Positions 6,103 to 15,300 of a stretch of DNA of 17,314 nt are shown here, in pieces. The notes beneath the pieces are model-generated. The model searched no databases. It saw only the letters and a list, made by a program, of their open reading frames with translations, and was not told where the DNA came from. The first letter of the stretch is position 1, and every line of letters starts with the position of its first letter. The position numbers were made by a program, and so were the translations under genes. Origin of the DNA: RPQK01 sp041946865 (GTDB lineage Bacteria; Acidobacteriota; UBA6911; RPQK01); NCBI GenBank assembly GCA_041946865.1, contig JBHGBF010000103.1:1-17314 (forward strand), read 5' to 3'.

Positions 6103-7473
6103 CTAGTTCCTCCCGATGGAGGCATTGCTCGGAATCCGATCCGAGCTGGTCTGAAGTGTGGCGAGATAAGAAGCCAGCGCCGCCCTTTCGGCCGCATTGC
6201 CCGGGAAGGGAGGCATGTAGGATCTCGCCCCGTTGATGTACCGGATATAGCCGTCGATGACGTCCGGACTCCACGTCTGCCCTGGATACAGGCGGGAAAG
6301 ATTTGCCGTTATCGAGTTAGCGCCGTTCAGGGTGTGACATCGGCTGCAGGCGATCAGGAATACTTCGCGACCAGCCTGGACTCGGTTCCCGGCCGAGACC
6401 GTCCGGTTTGTCACCCAGGCGGAATTGGCCAACAGGCCGGTTTTCACGAGGTAAGCTGATTCGTGTGGCCTTACTCCATTGGAGTACATGTAGTAGGCCA
6501 GGACATACGGTTTGCGGATGAACTGCCTGGTTCGCTCGAACTGGCTGACCAGCAGGCAGAGGCACAGAAAGGGCACAATCCAGACGAATGAGTAGCCACG
6601 AGCGGGCTTAAGCAGCGCCCAAAGGTTGAAGCCGATTCCCGCCACTCCTACTGCGAGCGTGAGTCGAAGAAACAGGGAATAGCTTCCAGCCCACGCCTGT
6701 GTGCCAAAGGCAACCGGGAGGTTCACCATCATTTCCAGTGGAATCGCCTGGTAATAGACCAGCGCCCAAAGACAGAGCGGGACCGTCCAGAACAGGCTCC
6801 ACCCGGCAAAGCTCTTCAGTGCCTCGTTTCGTAAGGCTGTCCGCTTTCGGGTGAAGAGCGTACAAAGCGCGAGCGCCAGTGAACCGGCCATCATCATGGC
6901 GGCGCAGGTCCGGAAGAGCAGCTGCGGGAGGTAGGCAGGGTTGAGGAAACCCGCCAGGAGATCCTGCTGTTGCGGCCACGAACCTGGATTCATCATGAAA
7001 CCGAGGATTGCCGTAATGATCGCCATAGTCAGCCAGGACATCAGTCCAAGAGCCATTCCAATCCTGATGTGAGCCGACTTGCGCACGCCGGTCATCCGTT
7101 TCCAAGTCAGAAAATAGACAAGGATCAGGACGACTTCGCAAACGAAAACCACCCATTCGCTGAACCAGGCCCAGTAGAAAACCCGCAAGAGACTGCCGAT
7201 CGCGGCCGGATTGACGACCGAAGTGGAGAGCCAGATTCCAACGCCCGTCAAGGCGCCGACCGAGGTCGTCACGATAAAGGCGACCGCCAGGATCTTGTAT
7301 AAGAGCTGGTCCCAGTCTTCCCGGCCGGTCCGGTGCGCCCACCATTCCATGAAAGCGAGCAGAGGCATCATGCCCACTGCGAAAGAGTGGTTGACGATAA
7401 CGTGGATGATCGCGATCAGCGCGATCAGCAGCCTGTTTCCAAAAAAGTCCGCCTGGAAAATCGGAAAGTCCAT
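6103..7473 (-). CDS. CydA-superfamily (cytochrome bd-like) oxidase subunit with C-terminal haem c
   Basis: This protein of 456 residues has about eight membrane helices (within 13-312) followed by a cytochrome c domain with CSRCH at 376-380 and a Met-containing MPPFPG. The first helix, ALIAIIHVIVNHS...AFMEWW, aligns closely with the E. coli CydA start, placing H24 on the haem-ligand His19 and E43 on the Glu of METV. The segment around 102-124 (FSEWVVFVCEVVLILVYFLTWKRM) aligns with the CydA glutamate helix: E113 matches E107, while the E99 position is S105 with E106 adjacent. GFMMNPGSW matches CydA WMQNPVG. The haem b558 His186 position appears to be R188, and GRQPW and the long Q-loop are missing, so this is not a quinol-binding bd subunit. 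ATG 7473 has AGGAAGACC just upstream. The likely role is oxygen reduction with electrons arriving through haem c. Confidence 0.82.
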   Translation of the reverse strand: MDFPIFQADFFGNRLLIALIAIIHVIVNHSFAVGMMPLLAFMEWWAHRTGREDWDQLLYKILAVAFIVTTSVGALTGVGIWLSTSVVNPAAIGSLLRVFYWAWFSEWVVFVCEVVLILVYFLTWKRMTGVRKSAHIRIGMALGLMSWLTMAIITAILGFMMNPGSWPQQQDLLAGFLNPAYLPQLLFRTCAAMMMAGSLALALCTLFTRKRTALRNEALKSFAGWSLFWTVPLCLWALVYYQAIPLEMMVNLPVAFGTQAWAGSYSLFLRLTLAVGVAGIGFNLWALLKPARGYSFVWIVPFLCLCLLVSQFERTRQFIRKPYVLAYYMYSNGVRPHESAYLVKTGLLANSAWVTNRTVSAGNRVQAGREVFLIACSRCHTLNGANSITANLSRLYPGQTWSPDVIDGYIRYINGARSYMPPFPGNAAERAALASYLATLQTSSDRIPSNASIGRN

Positions 7474-7502
7474 AAGGTCTTCCTGGTAGCAGCAGGGTTC
7501 GA

Positions 7503-7603
7503 TGGACGAAGCGAACCAGGTGAACCAGGTGGACGTCGTGGGCAACTCGTTCGGTCCACTACCTCCACTTTGTCCACTTCGTCCATTTCGCCTGCTTCGT
7601 CCA
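7503..7603. repeat. Degenerate GTGGACGAA-type minisatellite forming an inverted repeat
   Basis: The 142-bp spacer between two operon genes is built of imperfect repeats of GTGGAC/GAAGTGGAC on one strand and the complementary form on the other. TGGACGAAGC (7503-7512) pairs perfectly with GCTTCGTCCA (7594-7603), and GTGGAC (7529-7534) pairs with GTCCAC (7554-7559), so the spacer can fold into a large interrupted hairpin. It is the longest gap in the operon. It could act as an mRNA processing or partial termination site, or be a passive expanded repeat. Confidence 0.65.
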
Positions 7604-7615
7604 CTGCTCTCCCTT

Positions 7616-8572
7616 CTACTGTGCGTTTCCTGTCGGGTACCGGTTTGTTAAATAAACGTGCAACGCCTGCCACTCCGTCTCGACCAGAAGCCTCACGCTC
7701 GGGCGGAAACCGGCTGCCGCCGGATCGACGCTGGCCAGAGTCCGCAGTCGAGCGGCGTCATCCCTCCATGAGGGATTCGCGCTGAGCAGCCGCAAAAGGC
7801 GATCGCCGGCACCCGGCTCCACCACCCGCCGGAACAGCTCGTGCCCAGCCGCGTCATCGATCTTCGTCTCCTGAAGCAGGGTTGCGCCGGCACTCTCGGC
7901 TAGGGTTCGCTCAAGCGCCGTTACCACCGGAATAGTATTGGGCTCCTTCGCGCCCGCCGACAGCGCGAAATCCTTGTCCAGAGAGGCGAGCGTCTGCTCG
8001 GTATCTGGTTGGCGCCCCGGCGCGAGCGAGACGACGAAGTGCGCGATGGCGAACCGTTGTTCAGGCGTCAGGTAATCAAAAGCCGGCATCAGTGTCCCGG
8101 TCAGACCCAGGCTCAGGGTCCGAAAGACATCGGAGAGGCGGGTCGGATTCTTCCAGCCCGCCAGCCGAGTCAGATCCCGAGGCGGCGGCTGGAGGGTCTT
8201 TCCGGCCGGGCCGTCCCCCCGGCCGCCCGGGCCGTGGCAGGATGTACAGTTTTCGCCGAAAAGACGGGATCCCTGCTGAACTTGCTGCGGGTCCGGCATG
8301 GCGGCTTTCATCACGTCGATCGGGGGCAGTTGCTTGCCTTTGCGCGCGCTGATGTCGGTGTCAGCAAACACGGCATCTTCGGGTGAGACGATTTCGGGAA
8401 CCAGCTTGGGAGACGCGGCAGGGACTACGGTCGGGCTTAGTGATTCGCTGTACCAGATGGCTGAGACCACAAACAGAGTCTGGACGAGGACCGCGAGAAC
8501 AAATACGGTTCTCTTCGGCTTCCAGCGCGGATCTGTCGGCTTAATGGGTTTTGATTCCATAACCTGGCTCAC
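7616..8572 (-). CDS. Membrane-anchored monohaem cytochrome c
   Basis: This protein of 318 residues has one N-terminal membrane anchor (about 22-42) and a periplasmic class I cytochrome c domain: ENCTSCHGPGGRGDGP has CxxCH at 109-113, and LMPAFDYLTPEQ supplies the likely Met ligand. The remaining C-terminal part (about 190-318) has no motif I can name. It contains a Leu/Ala-rich stretch and ends with HVYLTNRYPTG. GTG 8572 overlaps the stop of the preceding gene as GTGA; ATG 8560 is an alternative start. Its place between actF and the bd-like oxidase genes suggests that it ferries electrons from ACIII to the oxidase. It is not a CuA-containing CoxB: no copper motif is visible. Confidence 0.85.
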   Translation of the reverse strand: MSQVMESKPIKPTDPRWKPKRTVFVLAVLVQTLFVVSAIWYSESLSPTVVPAASPKLVPEIVSPEDAVFADTDISARKGKQLPPIDVMKAAMPDPQQVQQGSRLFGENCTSCHGPGGRGDGPAGKTLQPPPRDLTRLAGWKNPTRLSDVFRTLSLGLTGTLMPAFDYLTPEQRFAIAHFVVSLAPGRQPDTEQTLASLDKDFALSAGAKEPNTIPVVTALERTLAESAGATLLQETKIDDAAGHELFRRVVEPGAGDRLLRLLSANPSWRDDAARLRTLASVDPAAAGFRPSVRLLVETEWQALHVYLTNRYPTGNAQ

Positions 8573-9756
8573 AGATGAAAATGGAGGGCTGATTCGAGTT
8601 TCGGATCATTCACCGGGATGAGTGCGCCCCGACTCGCAGCCCAGCGCCAGGTGGCCAGCCCCACGGCCGCTGCCGCAAAAGGAAGCCACAGCTCCTGCCA
8701 GGTGAATGGACTTCCGCCCGCCCGAAGGCTCGGAGCAATCAACCAGTACATGTCGAGCCCGTGGGCCGCCAGCACCCACAGGGAGACCCATCTCAGCCGT
8801 CTCAGATTGGTTTTTGCCGAGCGGTTCAAAAGCGCCACGAACGGCACGAAGAAGTGCCCAAGGATCAGGCACCAGGAGACCATTCCCCAGCCGTTCGTAG
8901 CCCGCATCGCATACCACGCCTTTTCCTGGGGGAGGTTGGCATACCAGATGAGCAGGAACTGGGCGAAAGCGATGTAGGCCCAGGCCGTATTCAGCGCGAA
9001 CAGGAGAGCCCCTAGGTTGTAGAAATGATCGCTGCTGATTTCAGCCGGCAGGTACCCCTTCATCTTCAGTGCCACCGCAACAAAGGTCGTGAGCGCTACT
9101 CCTGCCACCATGCAGCTGACCAGGAGATAGACTCCAAAGATCGAGCTGTACCAGTGGGGAACCAGGCTCATCACCCAATCAAAGGCGGCAAAGGTGATGG
9201 TGATGACCAGGAGGATCATCACAACAGGACTGAGTCGTGAGGCGGCGGCGCGGAAGCCCAATTCGTCGCTTTCGTCTTGTCTCCTGGAGCCTCCGACCAG
9301 CAGCCGGTAACCCGCGATCCAGGCAGTGAAGAAGAGAGCGAACCTGACCAGGAAGAAAGGCAGATTCAGGTATCCCGACTTGCCGGCGAGCACCGCATCG
9401 CCGGGGCTGGGGTGCATCCACTCGTACAGTCGCCCCACGCCCAGGAGGACTGGAAGCGCCAGCACGAGACTTGTCGGGATCAGGGCCGCCAGGTTCTCGG
9501 ACACCCGCCGGAAGGGAACGCTCCACGTGGCGTTGACCGTGTACTCCAGCGTTACCAGAAACAGGGAACCGAGTCCAAGTGTCAAGATGAAGATGAACAG
9601 GACGAGTGAATTGCCGAGGACCCGAGTCCCATCCGTCCAGACCGAGGCGGCGAGCAGAAGAAGCGCAGTTGCCCCGGCGCCCCTGGCGGCAAGCTCCAGC
9701 CGGCGGGGCATGGAGAAGGGTTTGGCGTAAGTTCGGCTGATTGTTTCTGACATCAT
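8569..9756 (-). CDS. actF: Alternative complex III subunit ActF (membrane)
   Basis: This is a polytopic protein of 395 residues with about ten membrane helices, matching the ActF/ActC-like (NrfD-related) class of alternative complex III subunits. Recognisable stretches include LGSLFLVTLEYTVNATWSVPFRR, FAAFDWVMSLVPHWYSSIFGVY, FNTAWAYIAFAQFLLIWYANLPQE (here ALNTAWAYIAF) and GWGMVSWCLILGHFFVPF, all typical of the subunit. It anchors the complex and contributes to the quinol/proton side of the membrane domain. ATG 9756 overlaps the stop of the preceding gene (ATGA); a second ATG follows directly at 9753. The end overlaps the downstream cytochrome gene by 4 nt, which indicates translational coupling. 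Confidence 0.93.
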   Translation of the reverse strand: MMSETISRTYAKPFSMPRRLELAARGAGATALLLLAASVWTDGTRVLGNSLVLFIFILTLGLGSLFLVTLEYTVNATWSVPFRRVSENLAALIPTSLVLALPVLLGVGRLYEWMHPSPGDAVLAGKSGYLNLPFFLVRFALFFTAWIAGYRLLVGGSRRQDESDELGFRAAASRLSPVVMILLVITITFAAFDWVMSLVPHWYSSIFGVYLLVSCMVAGVALTTFVAVALKMKGYLPAEISSDHFYNLGALLFALNTAWAYIAFAQFLLIWYANLPQEKAWYAMRATNGWGMVSWCLILGHFFVPFVALLNRSAKTNLRRLRWVSLWVLAAHGLDMYWLIAPSLRAGGSPFTWQELWLPFAAAAVGLATWRWAASRGALIPVNDPKLESALHFHL

Positions 9757-10892
9757 GGCAAGTCCTGATCCGGTGCGTGCTGTGATCTCTGAAGAACACG
9801 GAGATAATGGATGATCAACCAGCGGTCATCCCGCGAAATCTGGGCTTCCCACTTGGGCATCAGGTTCTGGCCTTCGGTCAGAACCGCGTAGATACGGCCG
9901 TCTGTCCATTCGCGCACCTTTCTCGAGTGAAGTGTCGGCGCTTTCGGGAAGGCGGGCGTCAGGGTTCCCCGCCCGTCAGCCAGCCGGCCGTGACAAGGCT
10001 GGCAGAAGACCGTAAAGCGATCTCGCCCTCTGGCCAGATTCGCCCCGGTTACGGGGAGAGTGTTCACGAGGTCAGCTCCGGCCTCTTCGGGCCGCCCTTG
10101 GTAGGCGTAGGGCAGGAATCCTCGCGCCACGGTTCCCCGCATTGGTTGCGCGATTGCCACGGAAGAGGGCGTTTGCGCTGAGAGCCGGGTCTGGTGCTTC
10201 ATGAAGTTGAAAAGAGGGAGCTCGCCTCCGTAACGAAAGGCCAGCCGGGTGGCCGTCGAAGAAAAAACAACGACGCCGAGAACCAGAACGAGAAACGGGA
10301 CCGACAGTATACGCTCTTTGTAGTAGAGGCTCGGCTTCTCCCGCTTCAGCAGCTCGACCGCCTGGACGTTCGGCCCGGAAAGATCCTTGAGTATGGTGTC
10401 TGCTCCGAAGCGCCTGTCGGCCGCATCGACAACCAGGGCGTAACGATTGCAGGTCAGGTCTCGAATGAACGAGGACCTGAGCAGGGCGCTCCCGTACCGC
10501 GGCAGGCCGTTAAAGACGCCAAGCATTGAGATGACCGTGGTGAGCGATGCAAACACGACCATCAACTCAAATGTGACCGGGACAAAGGCAGGGAGGGCGA
10601 AAAGCGGGTTCCCGCCTATGTTCAGCGGGTAGTCGATCGCGCTGACCCACCACTGCGCGGTCTTGGCGGCGACTGTCGCCGTCAGTCCCGCTGCTGCTGC
10701 AATGTAGCCCAGCCGGGACGGTCCTTTTCCCAGAACGTGATCCATGCCGTGCAGCGGATAGGGAGAGACGGTGTCGAGCCGGGTAAAGCCTGCTTCCCGG
10801 GCCTTCAGCACCCCTTCGGCCAGCTCATCCGGAGCGCCGTAGATCGCAATGGCCCCTACGACTTCAAACCGATCCTGTTCGGCCTCAGACAT
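9753..10892 (-). CDS. Fused alternative complex III subunits ActD-ActE
   Basis: This 379-residue protein joins two subunits that are separate in the Rhodothermus-type complex. Residues 1-180 are ActD-like (DUF3341): GAIAIYGAPDELAEGVLKAREAGF, then SPYPLHGMDHVLG and two membrane helices (about 60-80 and 96-125). Residues 190-379 begin with a third helix (about 195-212) and continue as an ActE-like monohaem cytochrome c with CQPCH at 297-301 and LMPKWEAQI as the likely Met ligand. The frame is continuous through the junction. AAGGAGG lies 4 nt before ATG 10892, a strong site that restarts translation after the repeat-bearing spacer following actC. The haem domain probably passes electrons from the complex to the downstream cytochrome or oxidase. 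Confidence 0.9.
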   Translation of the reverse strand: MSEAEQDRFEVVGAIAIYGAPDELAEGVLKAREAGFTRLDTVSPYPLHGMDHVLGKGPSRLGYIAAAAGLTATVAAKTAQWWVSAIDYPLNIGGNPLFALPAFVPVTFELMVVFASLTTVISMLGVFNGLPRYGSALLRSSFIRDLTCNRYALVVDAADRRFGADTILKDLSGPNVQAVELLKREKPSLYYKERILSVPFLVLVLGVVVFSSTATRLAFRYGGELPLFNFMKHQTRLSAQTPSSVAIAQPMRGTVARGFLPYAYQGRPEEAGADLVNTLPVTGANLARGRDRFTVFCQPCHGRLADGRGTLTPAFPKAPTLHSRKVREWTDGRIYAVLTEGQNLMPKWEAQISRDDRWLIIHYLRVLQRSQHAPDQDLP

Positions 10893-10905
10893 TTGCCTCC
10901 TTGTT

Positions 10906-10967
10906 TATCCGCGGGCAGGTCAGGCTATCCGCGCAAATCCGCGGCTTATCCGCGCCGATCCGCGGCT
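10906..10967. repeat. 21-bp tandem repeat rich in ATCCGCG
   Basis: Two adjacent 21-bp units (10926-10946 and 10947-10967) differ at two positions. Each consists of TATCCGCGC plus two variable bases plus ATCCGCGGCT. A partial copy, TATCCGCGGG, starts at 10906. The repeat starts on the last base pair of the actC stop codon and fills most of the spacer before the actD-actE gene. On the transcribed strand the GC-rich units could form secondary structure. Similar CGCGGAT-type repeats are dispersed in other genomes as far as I recall; that is not checked. Confidence 0.7.
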
Positions 10968-12376
10968 TAGACATTGGCCTCCTCGACAGGCGGGAGCTGA
11001 GCCGGCGCCGTTATGTGCCTGCTGATCTGAGCGCCCGGCAGACCTGCCTTGATTTCGGTCATCGAAATAACCGGGAGGGAGCGGACAAACAGCAACACGA
11101 GCGTGAAAAACAGCCCGAAACTCCCGGCCAGGATTCCCAGATCGACCAGTGTGGGCCTGTACATGCCCCAACTGGCGGGCAGATAGTCGCGATGAAGCGA
11201 GGTGACGATAATGACAAAGCGTTCAAACCACATGCCGACGTTTACGAGGATGGACACGGTAAACATGATCGGAATCGAACGGCGCGCGCGTGGCGACCAG
11301 TGAACCTGCGGCGCCAGCACGTTGCAGGCGCACATCAGGACGAAGGCCCACCAGTATGGTCCGGTCATCCGGTTCAGGATCATGAAGATCTCCGCCTCCT
11401 CTTGGCTGTACCACGCGGTGAAGATCTCGACACAGTAGGCGTAACCGACCATCAGCCCCGTGGCGAGCAACACCTTGTTCATGTGGTCCAGGTGGCGCAT
11501 GGTGATGATGTGCTCGAGATGGAACATCCGGCGAACCACGATGAGCACTGTCAAAACCATGGCAAAGCCCGAGAAAACGGCACCGGCCACGAAGTAGGGC
11601 GGGAGAATCGTGGTATGCCAGCCCGGAATCACGCTGGTGGCAAAGTCGAAACTCACGATCGTGTGAACGGAGACAACCAGGGGAGTCGAGAGGCCAGCCA
11701 GAATCAGGTAAGTGCGTTCGTAATGCCGCCAGTGCCGGTTCAGGCCGGTCCAGCCCCAGCTGAGGACCGAGTAAATGACGCGGTGGACCTTGGTGGCTGC
11801 CCGTTCCCGCATGGCAGCGAGGTCAGGGATCAATCCCACGTACCAGAAGAGCAGAGAAACCGTGAAGTAAGTCGATATGGCGAAAACGTCCCACACCAGG
11901 GGGGACCGGAAATTCACCCAGATCGACATGTCGTTGGGGTAGGGAAACACCCAGTGGGCCAGCCACGGCCGTCCCATGTGGATCACCGGGAATATTGCGG
12001 CTGTCATGACCGCGAAAATAGTCATGGCCTCGGCAAAACGCGCGATCGCGTTGCGCCAAGGCTGCCGGAACAAAAAGAGAATCGCGGAGATCAGTGTCCC
12101 GGCGTGTCCGATTCCAATCCAGAAAACGAAATTCACGATTGGAAACGCCCAGAACACCGGGCTGTTGTTGCCCCAGACCCCTACGCCGGTGCTCACCGTA
12201 TAGGCCATCAGACTGAATCCCAGCAGCATGACGGAGCCGGAACAGGCCAGAGCGATCCACCAGCGCCGGCCGGGAATGTAAGCCATCGGGGCGGCGATAT
12301 CATCATCTACCTGGGCGAACGTGGCCTGATCGAAGTGCCTGAATTCACCCTCTCGTTCCGTGATCAGTTGGCTCAT
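10967..12376 (-). CDS. actC: Alternative complex III subunit ActC (NrfD-like membrane subunit)
   Basis: This 469-residue protein has about ten membrane helices and belongs to the NrfD/PsrC family, the quinol-binding membrane partner of the ActB FeS module. Typical ActC stretches are FWIGIGHAGTLISAILFLFRQPWRN, FPVIHMGRPWLAHWVFPYPN, FRSPLVWDVFAISTYF, SVHTIVSFDFA and PPYFVAGAVFSGFAMV, followed by GMWFERFVIIVTSLHRDYLP. These residues line the quinol site and possible proton paths in characterised complexes. The start overlaps the actB stop as ATGA, indicating translational coupling. Length and motifs are normal. Confidence 0.96.
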   Translation of the reverse strand: MSQLITEREGEFRHFDQATFAQVDDDIAAPMAYIPGRRWWIALACSGSVMLLGFSLMAYTVSTGVGVWGNNSPVFWAFPIVNFVFWIGIGHAGTLISAILFLFRQPWRNAIARFAEAMTIFAVMTAAIFPVIHMGRPWLAHWVFPYPNDMSIWVNFRSPLVWDVFAISTYFTVSLLFWYVGLIPDLAAMRERAATKVHRVIYSVLSWGWTGLNRHWRHYERTYLILAGLSTPLVVSVHTIVSFDFATSVIPGWHTTILPPYFVAGAVFSGFAMVLTVLIVVRRMFHLEHIITMRHLDHMNKVLLATGLMVGYAYCVEIFTAWYSQEEAEIFMILNRMTGPYWWAFVLMCACNVLAPQVHWSPRARRSIPIMFTVSILVNVGMWFERFVIIVTSLHRDYLPASWGMYRPTLVDLGILAGSFGLFFTLVLLFVRSLPVISMTEIKAGLPGAQISRHITAPAQLPPVEEANV

Positions 12377-15300
12377 ATCTTCAAACCCCGGTGAGGGTTA
12401 CGTATCCTGGCCAGGTAAGTCACCGCAGGGCCGACTCCGAGCTCGACCAGCGCCTTGTAACCCCTCGCGCTGTGCGCCAGCTGATGGACCCGGCTCTCTG
12501 GATCGTTCAGATCCCCGAAGACGATTGCTCCGGCTGGACAGGCCTGCTGGCACGCCGTCCGGATGTCTCCATCGACCAGCTTTCGCCCTCTCGCCCTGGC
12601 CGCCTGTCTGGCCGCTGCAATCCGCTGCACACAGAAGGTGCACTTTTCCATCACGCCGCGGCTGCGAACCGTGACTTCCGGGTTGAACAGCAGCTCCGCC
12701 GGAGCCCGGACTTCTTTGTGATAGTCCAGATAATTAAAGCGCCGGACCTTGTAGGGACAGTTGTTGGCGCAATATCTCGTGCCGACGCAGCGGTTGTAGA
12801 CCATCTCGTCCAGACCTTCGGGGCTGTGAACCGTAGCGGCGACAGGACAGACCTTTTCGCACGGCGCGTAGTCGCACTGCTGGCACATCATGGGCTGAAA
12901 CGACACCGTCGGATTTTCGGCTGGACCGGAGAAGTACCGGTCTATCCGCACCCAGTGCATCTGCCGTCCCTTTTCGACCTGCTCGGGACCGACCACGGGA
13001 ACGTTGTTCTCGGCGACGCAGGCGATCGTGCACGCCCCGCATCCCGTACAAGCCGACAGATCGACAACCAACCCCCACTTCTGGCCAGGGTATTTCCAGT
13101 TGCCTGGTCCAGGTCGGTATTCATGCTGAGAAGGGGACACGGCCAGGCGGCCTTTCTGACGCAACGACTCGCTACTCACCTCGCGGATGAAGGACCGTCC
13201 TTCCGCGCTGTTATGCTGCTGAACCCGGATGATCCGGCCCCGCTCGGAAGTGACGATCAGCCGAACGCCGGAGTAAACCCACGCGGTTACGCCTCCGGTG
13301 CGGCTGCGCAGCTTTCCCGCATCGACGCCTACGTGGCTTCCGAGCGTTCCAGCGGATTGGCGGCCGTAGCCCAGATCGATCTGAACGCTGTGGTCGGCGA
13401 CCCCGGGGCTGACCAGCACAGGGATATCGATAGCGGCCCCGCCGGCCTTCACCGTTATGATCTGGCCTTCCTTGCAGCCCAGCTCGAGAGCCGTCGCCGG
13501 TCCGATCACTGCACTGTTGCCCCAGGCCTGAGTAGTCACCGGGTGCGGCAGCTCCTGCAACCAGCCATTGTTGGCGAACCGGCCGTCATAAAGCCGCGGG
13601 CTCGGACGCAATGTCAGATCGTAACCCGGCTCCACTCTCCGGGCGCATCGCGAGAGCGCATCCGCCACTTCGGCAGTCGCAAGCCCTGACGCCGGGACAG
13701 GTGTTGTCTTCACCCCGATAAAACCGTCATGCAACGCCGCCTCCCAGACATCAGTAAAGCTAACCGCCGCCCCACTCTGCGGATACACTTCGTTCTGCCA
13801 CCGCTCTTTCAGGTATTCGTAGTAGTTCGCAACCGGCCTTTCCGACTGGTTCAGCCAGAAGATCAGTGATTCTTCACTCTGCCGGGCCTCGAACAAGGGA
13901 CGCATGACGGGCTGTTGCAGGGAAAGCGAGTCGGGGTGAAAATCGCTGTCTCCCCACGATTCCAGATCATGGGCGGAAGGAATCGCCAGATGTGCGGCGC
14001 TGGCCGTTTCGTCGGGGAGCAGGGAAGAGGAGACGATGAAAGGAACTCTAGCCAAAGCCTCGCGGCAGCCGATCTCCGGGAGCGCGTACACGGGATTGAC
14101 ATCGAGCGCGATAAACAGACCCACCCTGCCTCGATTCATCATCTCGGCCGCTTCGACCCACTCCCTGAGTGTCGATGGCTCGCTACCGGGGACGGCGGGC
14201 GCCGGGATGACAACCGTGCCCTCATTGCCGAGCGTGACATTGAGCGCAGCGACCAGGACGTGGCAGGGCGCAGCCAGTTGTGGACCGGCGAGAATCGCGC
14301 CGCGGCCCTGGCTCTTGACCAGGTCGTCGACAAGCGCTCCCGCGGCTTTTTCAGGAATCCCGAACTCCTCCAGCCGGATATTAAGCAGCGCGCCGCGCAG
14401 CGCTTGCGTCACCACCGGATCCGCTGCCAGCGGTCCCACGGTTCTCCTCAGAATGAGTTCTCCCAGCAGCCAAACCAGGAAGCGCGGCTGAAGGCCGGGA
14501 CGCATGGGGAAGCGATGGTCGGCGTTTGCGCCGGTGATGCTCATCCCCGCTTCCAGGCACCATAGTCGATTCATGCCAGAGGGGTGCTCCGGCCGCCTTC
14601 GAGCGGAGAAACCGATTTCGTCGCCGGGCCTTCCCTGCGCGCCGAGGAAATCACAGTCGAGGGTCAGGACGACGTCGGCGAGGTCCCACCGAATGGAGGC
14701 GAGGCTCCGTGTGCCGAATGCCACCTGGCGCCCCTCCAGTCTCTCTGCTTCATGGAAAGTGGCCAGGCTCCGGTGGATCGTCTGCGGGTAGGCGGAAACG
14801 AATAGTCTGACCAGCGAACGGGCTGTGGGGGAGACCAGCGGACCGGTTACGAGCAGTGTCGCTTTTCCCGCCCGGGAACTCTGCTCCAATCGGTTTCTGA
14901 CCAGCCGGTCGGCTTCGCCCCAGCTGACGGTTTGGCCGTTCAGCAGCGGAGCGCGCAGGCGGTCGGGGTCATAAAGGTCGAGCGTGGCCGCCTGTCCAAA
15001 CACCCCGAGGCTGCCTTGGCTGGCCGGGTGCTCAGGATTGCCTTCGAGCTTGACCGGCCTTCCCTCCCGGGTGGCCGCGATGACCGGCATCGAACCGGGA
15101 TAGCGAATGAGCGTAGAGGCGTAGTATCGAGGCATCCCGGGAATCTGCCCTTCCGGCACGTCAGGGTAGGACGCAATCCGGCCCCGGTCCTCGAATCTTC
15201 CGCATCCGACTCCGGCGGCCGAGAGCGAGGCAGCGACGACCGCCAGAAACTTGCGACGATTGAGATCGGAGCTCGCCGCCGGCGTGAAGTCGGCCAGAAG

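Noticed and set aside
6101..6274. N-terminal extension of the second CydA-like protein
   Set aside because: The extra 58 residues overlap the haem c end of the preceding gene and are low in hydrophobic content; GGGAGGAAC directly precedes ATG 6100.
7616..8572. Cytochrome c oxidase subunit II (CoxB) with fused haem c
   Set aside because: No CuA motif (CxxxC with the following His and Met) and only one anchor helix; no haem-copper subunit I gene is nearby.
10901..12394. 497-codon open frame on the + strand
   Set aside because: It runs antisense to actC, is very rich in His, Gln, Asp and Arg, has no domain motif and is explained by the GC-biased codon use of the real gene.
12391..13689. 432-codon open frame on the + strand
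   Set aside because: It is antisense to the FeS half of actB, whose cysteine motifs prove the - strand frame.
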